Positions 25,074 to 34,384 of a stretch of 64,000 nucleotides of DNA are shown one piece after another; position 1 is the stretch's first letter; each line of letters opens with the position of its first letter. This stretch comes from Vibrio hippocampi (lineage in GTDB: Bacteria > Pseudomonadota > Gammaproteobacteria > Enterobacterales > Vibrionaceae): assembly GCF_921292975.1 (NCBI RefSeq), contig NZ_CAKLCM010000002.1:1240001-1304000 (forward strand). The letters run 5' to 3'. Under the pieces are notes generated by a model. The model worked only from the letters and a program-made list of their open reading frames with translations, was not told where the DNA came from and made no database searches. The translations under genes and the position numbers were made by a program.

Positions 25074-25952
25074 ATGACTAAACCTGTCATTGGTTTCATC
25101 GGCCTTGGCCTTATGGGCGGCAACATGGTTGAGAACCTACAGAACCGTGGTTACGAGCTAAACGTAATGGATCTAAACGCAGACGCAGTAGCAGCATGTG
25201 TTGCACGCGGCGCTAAAGCTCCAGCAACTGCTAAAGAGCTTGCTGAGAACTCTGACATCGTAATGCTTTGTCTAACTACTTCAGCAGTTGTAGAAAAAGT
25301 AATTTACGGTGACGAAGGTATCCTTGCGGGTATTAAAGAAGGCGCAACGCTAATCGACTTCGGTACTTCTATCCCAGCTTCAACTCGCAAGATCGGTGCC
25401 GATCTAGCAGCTAAAGGCGCTGGCATGATCGATGCGCCTCTAGGTCGTACTCCTGCTCACGCTAAAGATGGTCTTCTTAACATCATGGCAGCTGGCGATA
25501 TCGACACTTTCAACAAAGTTAAGCCAGTTCTTGACGAGCAAGGCGAAAACGTATTCCACCTAGGCGCTCTAGGTTCTGGTCACGTAACTAAGCTTGTTAA
25601 CAACTTCATGGGCATGACAACTGTTGCAACTATGTCTCAAGCATTCGCAGTTGCTAAACGCGCTGGTGTTGACGGCCAACAGTTGTTCGACATCATGTCA
25701 GCGGGTCCATCTAACTCGCCATTCATGCAGTTCTGTAAGTTCTACGCAGTAGACGGCGAAGAAAAGCTAGGTTTCTCTGTTGCAAACGCAAACAAAGACC
25801 TTGGCTACTTCCTAGAAATGGTTAAAGACCTAGGTACTGAGTCTCTAATCGCTGAAGGTACTTCTAAGAGCCTACAAGCTGCAGTTGATGCAGGTCTAGG
25901 TCAAAACGACGTACCTGTTATCTTCGATTACTTTGTTGGTCTAGACAAGTAA
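25074..25952 (+). CDS. Beta-hydroxyacid dehydrogenase family NAD(P)-dependent reductase
   Basis: A 292-residue member of the 3-hydroxyisobutyrate/tartronate-semialdehyde reductase family. The nucleotide-binding loop is GFIGLGLMGGNM (residues 6-17), and the catalytic lysine is in GSGHVTKLVNNFMGM near 170. The substrate-loop reads DAPLGRTPAHAKDG; a GRT at this place is also found in sulfolactaldehyde reductase YihU, whereas most hydroxyisobutyrate enzymes differ, so a sulfonate or other small aldehyde acid is possible. The start at 25074 has AGGAG 6 bases upstream; an in-frame ATG at 24990 adds an unrelated tail. Codon use is strongly biased (GGT, CGT, AAC, GAC, many CTA/GTA), unlike its neighbours, suggesting very high expression. 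Confidence 0.88.
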   Translation: MTKPVIGFIGLGLMGGNMVENLQNRGYELNVMDLNADAVAACVARGAKAPATAKELAENSDIVMLCLTTSAVVEKVIYGDEGILAGIKEGATLIDFGTSIPASTRKIGADLAAKGAGMIDAPLGRTPAHAKDGLLNIMAAGDIDTFNKVKPVLDEQGENVFHLGALGSGHVTKLVNNFMGMTTVATMSQAFAVAKRAGVDGQQLFDIMSAGPSNSPFMQFCKFYAVDGEEKLGFSVANANKDLGYFLEMVKDLGTESLIAEGTSKSLQAAVDAGLGQNDVPVIFDYFVGLDK

Positions 25953-25960
25953 TAGAAAAC

Positions 25961-25995
25961 AGCCTTGCTAACTCAGTTAGCAAGGCTGACTTTAT
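25961..25995 (+). terminator. Strong terminator of the dehydrogenase gene
   Basis: AGCCTTGCTAAC and GTTAGCAAGGCT form a perfect 12-bp stem with a TCA loop, followed by GACTTTATCTTC. It begins 8 bases after the stop. Confidence 0.85.
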
Positions 25996-26033
25996 CTTCA
26001 AGATATTTTCCAATCTACGGTCATTCGACACCA

Positions 26034-26534
26034 TTATTCGCAGGCTTCAACCTTTTGCTTTTGCTGCTGTTTAGCCAGTAACTCGAACACTGCAATACCC
26101 ACCGCTTGCTGCACCACTTGCTCTGCTGCTTGTTGGTCAATATCAAACGTTTCCTGTAAAAATTTCAAAATGCGCACCTTGCCACTTTGCGCATAGCGTC
26201 CATTCAGCCCTTGGATCGCATCGAGAACAAATAGCTCAAACTGATTCGCAAAGAAAGTTTGAGTAATCAAAACTCGCCACGAGTTTAAAAATGACTGTGG
26301 GCAGGTTAGATCCAGTTTCGGGAGCATTGCAGGCAACCCTTTTCCCTCCAGCGCTTCAAGAAAATCAGCAGAAGATGGATAATAGCCTTGAACCGTACTC
26401 TTGCTCATACCCATCTGCTCAGCAATTTTTGAATACGTCAAACCACTCCAACCACTCTGTTTAAACAGTTCCCATACGGTTTGGTCCAACAACTGCTTAT
26501 TACGATGATGATCTTCTCTAGAAATACGTGCCAT
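26034..26534 (-). CDS. TetR-family transcriptional regulator
   Basis: A 166-residue regulator with a TetR helix-turn-helix at about residues 12-55 (QTVWELFKQSGWSGLTYSKI and MGMSKSTVQGYYPSSADFLE) and a short C-terminal ligand domain ending in a Gln/Lys-rich tail. It is convergent with the dehydrogenase gene and separated from it by the terminator at 25961, so its targets are not obvious; upstream lies only the cysDN terminator. I found no clear palindromic operator in the space before its start. Confidence 0.87.
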   Translation of the reverse strand: MARISREDHHRNKQLLDQTVWELFKQSGWSGLTYSKIAEQMGMSKSTVQGYYPSSADFLEALEGKGLPAMLPKLDLTCPQSFLNSWRVLITQTFFANQFELFVLDAIQGLNGRYAQSGKVRILKFLQETFDIDQQAAEQVVQQAVGIAVFELLAKQQQKQKVEACE

Positions 26535-26820
26535 GGTTCTCTCCTAGTGTGAATCTGGCATGTACCCAAAACAGATAAATAACATATGCTTCGAGCTTAG
26601 TCATAAGGTAAGTCGTTGGTCCCAACCACTTACTACGTTCAGAAAAATAATAGACATCGCATTATACGGAATGATGCACCATTAGCTACAGCTATGGATG
26701 ATTTAGTGGTTAAGTTGTGCAGATTAGTGTGCAGTCATTGCGTTGTTTAGCCCACCGTTTCTCAATTTTATGAAATGGACAAGCAATGAACCCCTTTACA
26801 TAAAAGTCCGAAATAGCATA

Positions 26821-26864
26821 GAAAACGCCCAAAGCAGATCGCAAGTAACGATTCGTTTTGGGCG
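26821..26864 (-). terminator. Terminator of the cysDN operon
   Basis: Read on the minus strand, CGCCCAAA and TTTGGGCG form an 8-bp stem around a 23-base loop and are followed by TTTTC. It lies 54 bases after the cysN stop. The remainder of the 26535-26917 space shows nothing else. Confidence 0.6.
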
Positions 26865-26917
26865 ATAATTTTACTTAGAGCACCTAAAGCAATCCGAAAA
26901 TATCAATTGTTCTCAGG

Positions 26918-28327
26918 TTAGATTTCGCTGCACCCCCACTCAGGGAAATGCTTGCGAATATAGGTATTCAGGTCTTTATCTGCTTGTGAATAGGCGATGG
27001 TTTGTCGTTGCGAGTCTTGCATTAAACGATTAACCATACCTGCCCCAACCGTCACGTTAGTATGACGATCAATCACAATAAAAGATCCAGTTTGAGGGAG
27101 CGTCGCGTATATATCGATTGCAACCTCGTCGGTCAGTTGTACCTCAACTTGACCGATCTCGTTTAACTCCAATGTTTCACTCTGTTCAGCATGTTGATTA
27201 AGCGTATTCACATCCACCTTATAAGCCATCTCATTCATCTTCCCCGTGCATGACTTGGTGGCAAACTTAAAGATATACTCTTTATAGGTACGCATTGGAT
27301 TTTCATCCATCCATACCAGCGATGCACCAAAGTAACTCGTCACCTTTGGCTCTCGTCCGGTATGCACTAACATGTCACCTCTGGACACATCAATTTCATC
27401 TTCCAACGTTACGGTAATCGCCTGTTTAGGCGCGGCGGATTTGAGTTCTCCATCATAAGTCAGAATTGATTTAATCTGAGAGGTTTTCATTGAAGGCAAC
27501 GCGGTAACCTTATCACCAACTTCCAGCGTTCCCGATGCTAACGTCCCGCAAAATCCTCTAAAATCAAGGTTTGGGCGATTAACATATTGGATGGGAAAAC
27601 GCATGTAATTCGTATCGGTGTCTTGATTGACCTTTACCGTTTCCAGTAGCTTCATTAAGGTCGCACCGGGATACCAAGGCATATTATCACTTGATGTCAC
27701 CACGTTATCGCCGATCAGGGCAGAAATTGGGACAAAGCGAATATCATCGATATCAAAGCCCTGAGCCATCTGGCGATAATCTGCTTTGATTTTTTGATAG
27801 ACGTCTTGGCTATAATCCATCAAATCCATCTTGTTGACAGCCACTATCACATGTTTAATACCTAACAGGCTACAAATGTAGCTATGTCTTTTGGTTTGTG
27901 TCTGGATACCAAAACGTGCGTCAACGATGACAATGGCTAGGTCACAAGTAGAAGCTCCGGTAACCATATTCCGAGTATATTGTTCATGCCCAGGTGTATC
28001 CGCAATAATAAATTTTCGTTTATCAGTCGAAAAATAACGATAAGCAACATCAATCGTAATGCCCTGTTCGCGTTCGGATTGCAATCCGTCCACCAGCAGC
28101 GCTAAATCAAACGACTGATCCGTGGTATTAAATTTCTGCGAGTCTTTCTCGATCGCCGCCATTTGGTCTTCATAGATCAACTTACTATCGAAAAGCAAGC
28201 GACCAATCAGAGTCGACTTACCATCATCAACATTCCCACAGGTCAAAAACCTCAGTAAATCTTTATTTTCATGAACCTTAAGATAAGCTTCAATGTCCGT
28301 TGCTATCAGCTCAGATGAATGAGACAT
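26918..28327 (-). CDS. cysN: Sulfate adenylyltransferase subunit 1 (GTPase)
   Basis: A 469-residue EF-Tu-like GTPase that drives the CysD-catalysed formation of adenosine 5'-phosphosulfate from ATP and sulfate. G motifs: GNVDDGKST (residues 31-39), DTPGHEQYTRNM (G3) and NKMD (G4). Domains 2 and 3 follow as expected. It ends at ...WGCSEI with no APS kinase (CysC) fusion, and no cysC follows in the window: the operon appears to stop at the hairpin 54 bases downstream. The role is assimilatory sulfate activation in the cytoplasm. Confidence 0.95.
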   Translation of the reverse strand: MSHSSELIATDIEAYLKVHENKDLLRFLTCGNVDDGKSTLIGRLLFDSKLIYEDQMAAIEKDSQKFNTTDQSFDLALLVDGLQSEREQGITIDVAYRYFSTDKRKFIIADTPGHEQYTRNMVTGASTCDLAIVIVDARFGIQTQTKRHSYICSLLGIKHVIVAVNKMDLMDYSQDVYQKIKADYRQMAQGFDIDDIRFVPISALIGDNVVTSSDNMPWYPGATLMKLLETVKVNQDTDTNYMRFPIQYVNRPNLDFRGFCGTLASGTLEVGDKVTALPSMKTSQIKSILTYDGELKSAAPKQAITVTLEDEIDVSRGDMLVHTGREPKVTSYFGASLVWMDENPMRTYKEYIFKFATKSCTGKMNEMAYKVDVNTLNQHAEQSETLELNEIGQVEVQLTDEVAIDIYATLPQTGSFIVIDRHTNVTVGAGMVNRLMQDSQRQTIAYSQADKDLNTYIRKHFPEWGCSEI

Positions 28328-28411
28328 AGTTATATCCTTATACTAAAAAGCCATTGCTTGAGCGCGTTCAAGCCTTTATTTCCGTTAGACAGTCTTATCA
28401 ACTCCGCATCT

Positions 28412-29323
28412 TTAGAAGTAACCTTCACGCTTCTTCTTCTCCATTGAGCCAGCACTATCATGGTCAATGGCTCGTCCTTGCCTCTCTGATGTTGTGGTCA
28501 ATAGCATCTCTTGAATCACTTCCGGTAACGTCGTCGCCTCAGATTCAACCGCCCCAGTGAGCGGATAGCAACCTAGCGTTCTAAAGCGCACCATTTTCTG
28601 TTCAATTTTTTCACCCAGTTTAAGTTCCATGCGATCGTCATCCACCATAATCAACATGCCATCACGTTCCACAACGGGTCTTACCGCCGATAAATAAAGA
28701 TCTGGAATCTCTATTTCTTCAAGGTAGATATATTGCCAAATATCGAGTTCTGTCCAATTGGATAAAGGGAAAACTCGGATACTCTCGCCCTTGTTTACCT
28801 TGCTGTTATAAATATTCCACAATTCTGGGCGTTGATTTTTGGGGTCCCATCTATGGTGTTGATCACGAAACGAATAGACTCGCTCCTTTGCTCTAGATTT
28901 CTCTTCATCTCGCCTAGCCCCTCCGAAGGCAGCATCAAAACCGTATTTATCTAAGGCCTGCTTTAGCCCTTGCGTCTTCATAATATCGGTGTGCTTTGAA
29001 CTGCCATGAACAAAAGGACTGATGTTCATCGCTAAACCCTCAGGATTTTGATGCACGATGAGACGCATACATAACTTCTCGGCCATGTAGTTTCGAAATG
29101 CAATCATCTGTTTAAACTTCCAGGTCGTATCGACGTGCATCAGTGGGAAAGGAGGAGCGCCCGGAGCAAACGCCTTACGCGCCAAGTGCAGCATCACTGA
29201 AGAGTCTTTACCGACCGAATAGAGCATCACTGGATTATCGAATTCAGCGACGACCTCTCGCATGATATGAATTGACTCAGCTTCCAGTTGCTTAAGGTGT
29301 GTCATACGTTCTGGAGTTATCAT
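28412..29323 (-). CDS. cysD: Sulfate adenylyltransferase subunit 2
   Basis: A 303-residue PP-loop ATP pyrophosphatase, the catalytic half of ATP sulfurylase. The PP-loop [18 protein letters not shown] is near residues 36-53; further conserved blocks are [20 protein letters not shown] and [15 protein letters not shown]. The C terminus ends KKKREGYF, as in the Escherichia coli protein (302 residues). It is the first gene of the unit, 84 bases ahead of cysN. Confidence 0.95.
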   Translation of the reverse strand: MITPERMTHLKQLEAESIHIMREVVAEFDNPVMLYSVGKDSSVMLHLARKAFAPGAPPFPLMHVDTTWKFKQMIAFRNYMAEKLCMRLIVHQNPEGLAMNISPFVHGSSKHTDIMKTQGLKQALDKYGFDAAFGGARRDEEKSRAKERVYSFRDQHHRWDPKNQRPELWNIYNSKVNKGESIRVFPLSNWTELDIWQYIYLEEIEIPDLYLSAVRPVVERDGMLIMVDDDRMELKLGEKIEQKMVRFRTLGCYPLTGAVESEATTLPEVIQEMLLTTTSERQGRAIDHDSAGSMEKKKREGYF

Positions 29324-29462
29324 CTTTCACTATCCCTGTTTAATATGTTGCACCATTAAACAGAAAGTGTGTTCATGTCCTGCTGAAATTACAATTGACT
29401 CAGTAATAACAGGCTGCAACGTTCGCAATGCTGAGATAGCTTTCAATGGTAAACAAAATCGA

Positions 29463-29478
29463 TGAGATGAATATCACA
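29463..29478. promoter_or_regulatory. Weak CRP-like site upstream of cysD
   Basis: TGAGATGAATATCACA keeps TGAGA-N6-TCACA, the same half-sites as the sequence at 24305, but the centre departs from the consensus (12 of 16). It is 140 bases upstream of the cysD start. Confidence 0.3.
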
Positions 29479-29564
29479 CATTTTCTGGCGCTATGACCAT
29501 CACAACGGTTGGTATTATTGAACAACCTATAAGATGCAGAGTTCAGAGATAACTCGGGCATACA

Positions 29565-29597
29565 ATAACAAAGCGCTCACAAGGAGCGCTTTGTTAT
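29565..29597 (-). terminator. Perfect 14-bp hairpin terminator
   Basis: ATAACAAAGCGCTC and GAGCGCTTTGTTAT pair fully around a 5-base loop. It lies 58 bases beyond the stop of the small membrane gene at 29655 and separates it from the cysD promoter. The T-containing arms could work in both directions. Confidence 0.75.
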
Positions 29598-29654
29598 CTG
29601 TCTGTTTACATTGATAACGCCAGTTATTCGTTGCCGAACGCAGACCGAATAAGG

Positions 29655-29795
29655 CTATCGGCGTGATTTAGATTTTGAGCGAGTTGCCTTTTCTTTGCTC
29701 GATAGCTCTTTGATAGAAAGCCCAATAATTGACATGGCAATAAGGATAAATGAGATATGGGCTAGCGTAATAGTGTTCGTTAAAATATCGATCAT
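29655..29795 (-). CDS. Small single-helix membrane protein
   Basis: I choose the ATG at 29795 (46 residues) because AGAGGGGGGA stands 3-4 bases before it; a longer in-frame reading from 29876 has no ribosome site. The peptide has one membrane helix (about residues 9-29, TLAHISFILIAMSIIGLSI) and a strongly basic tail (KEKATRSKSKSRR). A dedicated terminator follows at 29565. The strong ribosome site, the helix plus positive tail and the terminator together support a real small gene. I recognise no family. Confidence 0.6.
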   Translation of the reverse strand: MIDILTNTITLAHISFILIAMSIIGLSIKELSSKEKATRSKSKSRR

Positions 29796-30269
29796 AGTTC
29801 CCCCCTCTAACGCGTCTGTCATAACTGAACAAGACACGAATAATGAATAACGGATAATCGGCAATATAAATTGCACTTTTACGTCATCAAGTTTCCTTAC
29901 TTGCTGCGTGGGAAAGAGCTTAATCGATAGTTTTATTAAAGAGTGTGAAGCAAACCATTTTCTTACTTATTCCCCGATAGCAATCGTAAATTTTATTACA
30001 TTGATCACCTTTGATAGAAGATGAACATCGTTAAAACATGGCGAACACTTGAGTCAGTGATACTGCTACCTTGAGTAAACAATCATGCTCACACTGGGAT
30101 AATGAAGAACGGTTGGTTGCAATCCTCCGAATCACTCTAATCAATCATTAGCATATCGGCTTTTGCCCTCACTTCAACTGACATGGTCATATTTTATTCA
30201 TAATCTCATGAGACAGTTTTGTATAACAAATTGAATAGATAGCCAATGTTATATAAAAAGGGACACATT
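29796..30269. other. Intergenic region between divergent genes
   Basis: About 470 bases separating the small membrane gene and the binding-protein gene of the Pot-like transporter. I see no further gene, repeat or operator that I would trust; promoters for both directions should lie here. Confidence 0.4.
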
Positions 30270-31337
30270 ATGACTTGTAAGTTTACCGTCGCGGTTGCCG
30301 CGACACTCTCGTATGCCATGCTTCCATCTTTGGCTAATGCCGACACACTTAGACTACTCACCTGGGGTGGTTATGCGCCTGACGAAGTAGTGGAAATGTT
30401 CGAAAAAGAGACCGGAATCGAGGTCAAAGTCACCACTTCAAACAACGAAGATATGATTTCAAAACTGCGGGCGACGGGTGGCTCTGGCTTTGACCTTGCT
30501 CAACCATCACAAGATCGCATCGCTGGCGCACAACTCGAATTTAACATTTATAAGCCTCTCGACTTAAGCAAGATCGAAGCCAATCAATTCATTCCATCCA
30601 TGCTCGAATCTACCAAGGAAATCACCACCGTAGAGAGTTCGATTTATGGTGTACCGCATATCTGGGGAACAAGTGGCTTAGTCGTCAATACAAAGCAAGC
30701 AAGCGACGTTGCTGACTACACCGATCTGTGTCAAAGCAACTACCAAGGAAAGGTCAGCTACCGCTTAAAAAGACCTACCCTAATTGGCTTTGCTTTTGCC
30801 ATCGGTGAAGACCCGTTCGCCGCCTACTCTAACCCGAGTAAGTATCAGAGTATATTAGATAAAGTTGAGAAAACACTGATTGATTGTAAGTCTAACGTCA
30901 AAACCTATTGGAGTGGCTCGGATGCACTGATGAACCTGCTGCGCAGCGAAGAAGTCGTTGCAAGTATGGCGTGGGATGCCGGCGGCTGGAAACTCAACAA
31001 AGAGAATAGCGACATCGAGTTTATCGCTCCAAAATCTGGCGCATTGGGTTGGATTGACACGTTCGCTTTACCGCGTAAAACCAAAAATGAAGACGCCGCT
31101 TACCAATGGATCAACTTTGTTATGCGCCCTGAAATTGCGGCCATGATCACTGAATCCGCTGGAAACTTCACCGCTTCCCAAGGCAGTGAAGAGTTCGTCA
31201 ACGAGCAAGCCAAAGCGCTCTACAGCAAAAGCTTCCCAACTGCCGCTATTGATAATATTAAATGGTATCCGGCAGTTCCTGCTGGATTGGAAGAGATGGA
31301 AGGGTTGACCTTAGATCGCATTCAAGCCTCTAAATAG
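30270..31337 (+). CDS. Polyamine-type ABC transporter substrate-binding protein
   Basis: A 355-residue periplasmic protein of the PotD/PotF group. The signal peptide (MTCKFTVAVAATLSYAMLPS, cleaved after LANA) is followed by DTLRLLTWGGYAPDEVVEMF, the standard N terminus of this group. The ATG at 30270 has AAGGGA 6 bases upstream; an upstream in-frame ATG at 30246 adds eight residues. Context with potA-, potB- and potC-like genes indicates import of a polyamine or another small cationic or amino-acid-like compound. The hairpin after it (31352) may allow higher expression than the membrane part. Confidence 0.88.
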   Translation: MTCKFTVAVAATLSYAMLPSLANADTLRLLTWGGYAPDEVVEMFEKETGIEVKVTTSNNEDMISKLRATGGSGFDLAQPSQDRIAGAQLEFNIYKPLDLSKIEANQFIPSMLESTKEITTVESSIYGVPHIWGTSGLVVNTKQASDVADYTDLCQSNYQGKVSYRLKRPTLIGFAFAIGEDPFAAYSNPSKYQSILDKVEKTLIDCKSNVKTYWSGSDALMNLLRSEEVVASMAWDAGGWKLNKENSDIEFIAPKSGALGWIDTFALPRKTKNEDAAYQWINFVMRPEIAAMITESAGNFTASQGSEEFVNEQAKALYSKSFPTAAIDNIKWYPAVPAGLEEMEGLTLDRIQASK

Positions 31338-31351
31338 TATTTATCCATCTT

Positions 31352-31404
31352 GTCACTTCTTGCTCGATAATCTGTTCAACAGAAACCACGGGGCAAGAAG
31401 TGAC
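31352..31404 (+). other. Long hairpin between binding-protein and ATPase genes
   Basis: GTCACTTCTTGC and GCAAGAAGTGAC form a perfect 12-bp stem with a 29-base loop in the 96-base space between the two genes. No T-run follows. A likely role is protection of the upstream mRNA or partial termination, giving an excess of binding protein. Confidence 0.6.
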
Positions 31405-31433
31405 GCTATCTTATCCAAATATCGAAGTTGTCT

Positions 31434-32537
31434 ATGTCCGATTCCAATACGATCTTAGAATGTCGCAATCTCAACAAATCTTTCGGTGAGTTTACCGCTG
31501 TCCACAACCTAGACCTCTGCATTGAACAGGGCGAGTTTTTCTCAATATTAGGTCCATCAGGGTGCGGAAAAACCACTTTGCTACGCATGCTCTCGGGCTT
31601 TGAAACGCCGACAAGCGGGCAAATATTGCTTAATCAAACCAACATCACCCAGACGCCACCGAATCGGCGTCCACTCAACATGGTATTTCAGCACCTCGCG
31701 TTGTTCCCAAACATGAGTGTGGCGGATAATGTTGCTTTTGGTCTTAAACAGCGTGGTGAGTCGCGAGCAACGATTGAAAATAAAGTCACCAACATCCTAA
31801 AGCGCGTTGATCTTGCTTCTCAAGGCGCGAAGCGTGTTCAACAACTGTCTGGTGGTCAGAAGCAGCGTGTCGCCCTTGCTCGCTCTTTAGTGCTTGAGCC
31901 CAGTGTATTATTACTGGATGAGCCCTTAGGTGCATTGGATCTGAAGCTTCGTGAACAGATGAAGATTGAACTTAAACATTTGCAAAAGTCATTTGGCACC
32001 ACGTTTATTTATATTACGCATGACCAAAGTGAAGCGCTAATGATGTCTGACCGTGTTGCAGTAATGAACGCTGGACGGTTCGAACAGATAGGCACTCCTA
32101 CAGACTTGTATATGAATCCGCTCACCCCCTTTGTTGCCGAATTTGTGGGCCAAAACAACAAAATCGCCGGACAAGTCGTGCGTATTGACCGTGACCATAT
32201 CCAATGTAAGCTCAACTCAGAGCATACGGTAACACTACCGACACCCCAAACTCCACCCCTAAACGTCGGGCAAGCGATAAGCTTGTATCTCCGTCCGGAA
32301 TCTATTCATTTCAGTCACGAGCCCAATCAAGACAACAGCATTGCAGGTCAGATAAAAGAACTACTCTTTGATGGCGCAGCAAGCGGCATTGTCGTGACCA
32401 GTGATCTTGGTGACCTGAGACTATCGATTACACCAACCCAATTAAATCAGTTACAAGGACCGTCACTCTCGCTCCAAGATAGACCGATATCCATACATTG
32501 GGCGCCTGAGCAAGCCATTATTTTGGAGGCACAATGA
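31434..32537 (+). CDS. Polyamine-type ABC transporter ATPase (PotA-like)
   Basis: A 367-residue ABC ATPase with Walker A GPSGCGKTT, signature LSGGQKQRVALARSL, Walker B LLLDEPLGALD and H-loop THDQSEA, all intact, followed by a TOBE regulatory domain (about 280-360). The ATG at 31434 is chosen; a TTG two codons earlier is also in frame, and the ribosome site is weak (GAAG). It overlaps the first permease gene by 4 bases (ATGA). It energises import by the transporter. Confidence 0.92.
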   Translation: MSDSNTILECRNLNKSFGEFTAVHNLDLCIEQGEFFSILGPSGCGKTTLLRMLSGFETPTSGQILLNQTNITQTPPNRRPLNMVFQHLALFPNMSVADNVAFGLKQRGESRATIENKVTNILKRVDLASQGAKRVQQLSGGQKQRVALARSLVLEPSVLLLDEPLGALDLKLREQMKIELKHLQKSFGTTFIYITHDQSEALMMSDRVAVMNAGRFEQIGTPTDLYMNPLTPFVAEFVGQNNKIAGQVVRIDRDHIQCKLNSEHTVTLPTPQTPPLNVGQAISLYLRPESIHFSHEPNQDNSIAGQIKELLFDGAASGIVVTSDLGDLRLSITPTQLNQLQGPSLSLQDRPISIHWAPEQAIILEAQ

Positions 32538-33394
32538 TTCATCGATTGTCTACACACCAGAAATGGGCGATTGGCTTGTTTTTAGCACCAGCTTGCGTCT
32601 GGCTAGTCGCACTCATACTGATTCCACATGTGCAATTACTCGAATTGGCTTTCTCCGACAGGCGTGGCGGTTGGACAACACGGCATTTCGAACAGTTTTT
32701 TGCTCACAGCTTATATTGGAATACCTTTATTCGTACCGCATGGATGTCTCTGCTGGCGACGTTGTTCACGCTACTGCTTGCTTTCCCCATCGCCTACTAT
32801 ATCGCCAAAATCGCCAACACTAAAAATCGACTGCTGTTAGTCATGGTCTGTATTCTGCCATTTTGGCTCAGTGAGCTCGTGCGAGCGTATGGCTGGATGA
32901 TCGTTTTACGCGAATCGGGCTTACTCAGTCACTTGCTTGTTTGGCTTGGTGTGACAGAACATCGTATCGAATTTCTCTACAATGATTACGCCATTATTAT
33001 GGGGCTTATCTACAACGGTCTGTTATTTATGCTCGTGCCACTCATCAGTGCCTTGGATAGCTTAGACAATAGTCATATTGAAGCTGCGTTCGATCTCGGC
33101 GCATCCCGTTGGGTGGCTTTAACCGCCATTGTTATCCCTCATGCGATGCCGGGCATTGTCTCGGGTTGTATCATTGTATTTATGCTCAGTTTAGGTAATT
33201 ACCTGATACCAAGTCTTATGGGAGGTAAAGACAGCTTATGGTTTACCGAGCAAATATTCACTCAATTCATTACCCGTTTTAACTGGGAACAAGGCTCAGC
33301 ACTTGGGCTTCTATTGCTGATTCTATCGTCGCTGTTGGTCTGGCTGGGACTCAAAATTAGCGGTCAATCTCTTCAATCTACCGTGGGTCGCTAG
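32534..33394 (+). CDS. Polyamine-type ABC permease (PotB-like)
   Basis: A 286-residue inner-membrane permease with six helices. The EAA loop that contacts the ATPase reads IEAAFDLGASRWVALTAIVI followed by PHAMPGIVSG. It starts inside the ATPase stop codon (ATGA overlap), indicating translational coupling. It pairs with the permease encoded 11 bases downstream. Confidence 0.92.
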   Translation: MIHRLSTHQKWAIGLFLAPACVWLVALILIPHVQLLELAFSDRRGGWTTRHFEQFFAHSLYWNTFIRTAWMSLLATLFTLLLAFPIAYYIAKIANTKNRLLLVMVCILPFWLSELVRAYGWMIVLRESGLLSHLLVWLGVTEHRIEFLYNDYAIIMGLIYNGLLFMLVPLISALDSLDNSHIEAAFDLGASRWVALTAIVIPHAMPGIVSGCIIVFMLSLGNYLIPSLMGGKDSLWFTEQIFTQFITRFNWEQGSALGLLLLILSSLLVWLGLKISGQSLQSTVGR

Positions 33395-33405
33395 GAGCCT
33401 GTTCT

Positions 33406-34260
33406 ATGATTTCATCTGTGCCATTTTCTAACCCATCACTTCGCCTTTATCAGTGCCTAGTCGCCCTGTTCCTGCTGTTTTTATTGCTACCGCTGGCGGT
33501 GGTGGTAGGATTCTCATTTCACCATGCCACCTACCCTTCGCTCCCATGGCAAGGCGCCAGTTGGGTTTGGTATTTTGGCGACTCCGCACCATACATTGGA
33601 TTAATCCACGACTCTCGCCTACTCGACAGCCTATTCACCAGTATTCAAGTCGCATTTGGCGTCGCTCTGATTTCAACCCTGCTTGGCTTAAGTAATGCTC
33701 ATCTACTCGTCCGTTATCGTTTTCGAGGCAAAGAGTTGTTGTCGATCTTAATGCTGATACCTTTAGTGATTCCGGGGGTAATTCTGGGCATTTCTATCCT
33801 TGTAGCCTCCAGTTCATTAGCAAACAGTGTTGATGACCTATGGTTATGGGAATGGCAGTGGGCGAGACCCGGGCTGATTCTTGTCGTACTGGGTCAAGCG
33901 ACCTTCATTACTTCGATTACCACGCTGGTTTTGCTCGCGCGTTATCGACGATTCGATCCGAGCTTAGAAGAAGCGGCACTCAACCTTGGCGCGACGCCAT
34001 GGCGTGCCTTTTACGCGGTAACCCTGCCCTTTTTGCGCCCGACAATTGTCAGTGCATTCATCGTCAGTTTTTTGATGTCCTTCGAAAACTTTAATACCAC
34101 ACTCATGCTGGTCGGCTCAGACTCACCATTAACCGTTGAGATGTATCAACGAATGCGCGAGGGATCGACCCCGGTTATCAATGCCGTGTCGGTGATCTTG
34201 ATGTTAGGTTCTGGAATCTTGGCTAGCGGTTATATATGGACACAGACCAAACAGCAATAA
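33406..34260 (+). CDS. Polyamine-type ABC permease (PotC-like)
   Basis: A 284-residue inner-membrane permease with six helices; the EAA loop is LEEAALNLGATPWRAFYAVT followed by LPFLRPTIVSAF. AGGAGCC lies before its ATG. It is the last gene of the four-gene transporter unit; the lipoprotein amidohydrolase begins 124 bases later with its own ribosome site. Confidence 0.92.
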   Translation: MISSVPFSNPSLRLYQCLVALFLLFLLLPLAVVVGFSFHHATYPSLPWQGASWVWYFGDSAPYIGLIHDSRLLDSLFTSIQVAFGVALISTLLGLSNAHLLVRYRFRGKELLSILMLIPLVIPGVILGISILVASSSLANSVDDLWLWEWQWARPGLILVVLGQATFITSITTLVLLARYRRFDPSLEEAALNLGATPWRAFYAVTLPFLRPTIVSAFIVSFLMSFENFNTTLMLVGSDSPLTVEMYQRMREGSTPVINAVSVILMLGSGILASGYIWTQTKQQ

Positions 34261-34384
34261 ATTATCCTTTGCACTAAAATGACCCATTACTGTCCCCTAA
34301 TCCGATAGAACTGGTACTACCGAAGCTTGAGCTTACTTTACTAAGGTGTGGATGCATATTTCTACATTTCAAAAGGAGCTTGAT

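Noticed and set aside
30000..30245. Conserved operator or small RNA in front of the Pot-like operon
   Set aside because: I found no convincing palindrome, hairpin or terminator pair in this space.
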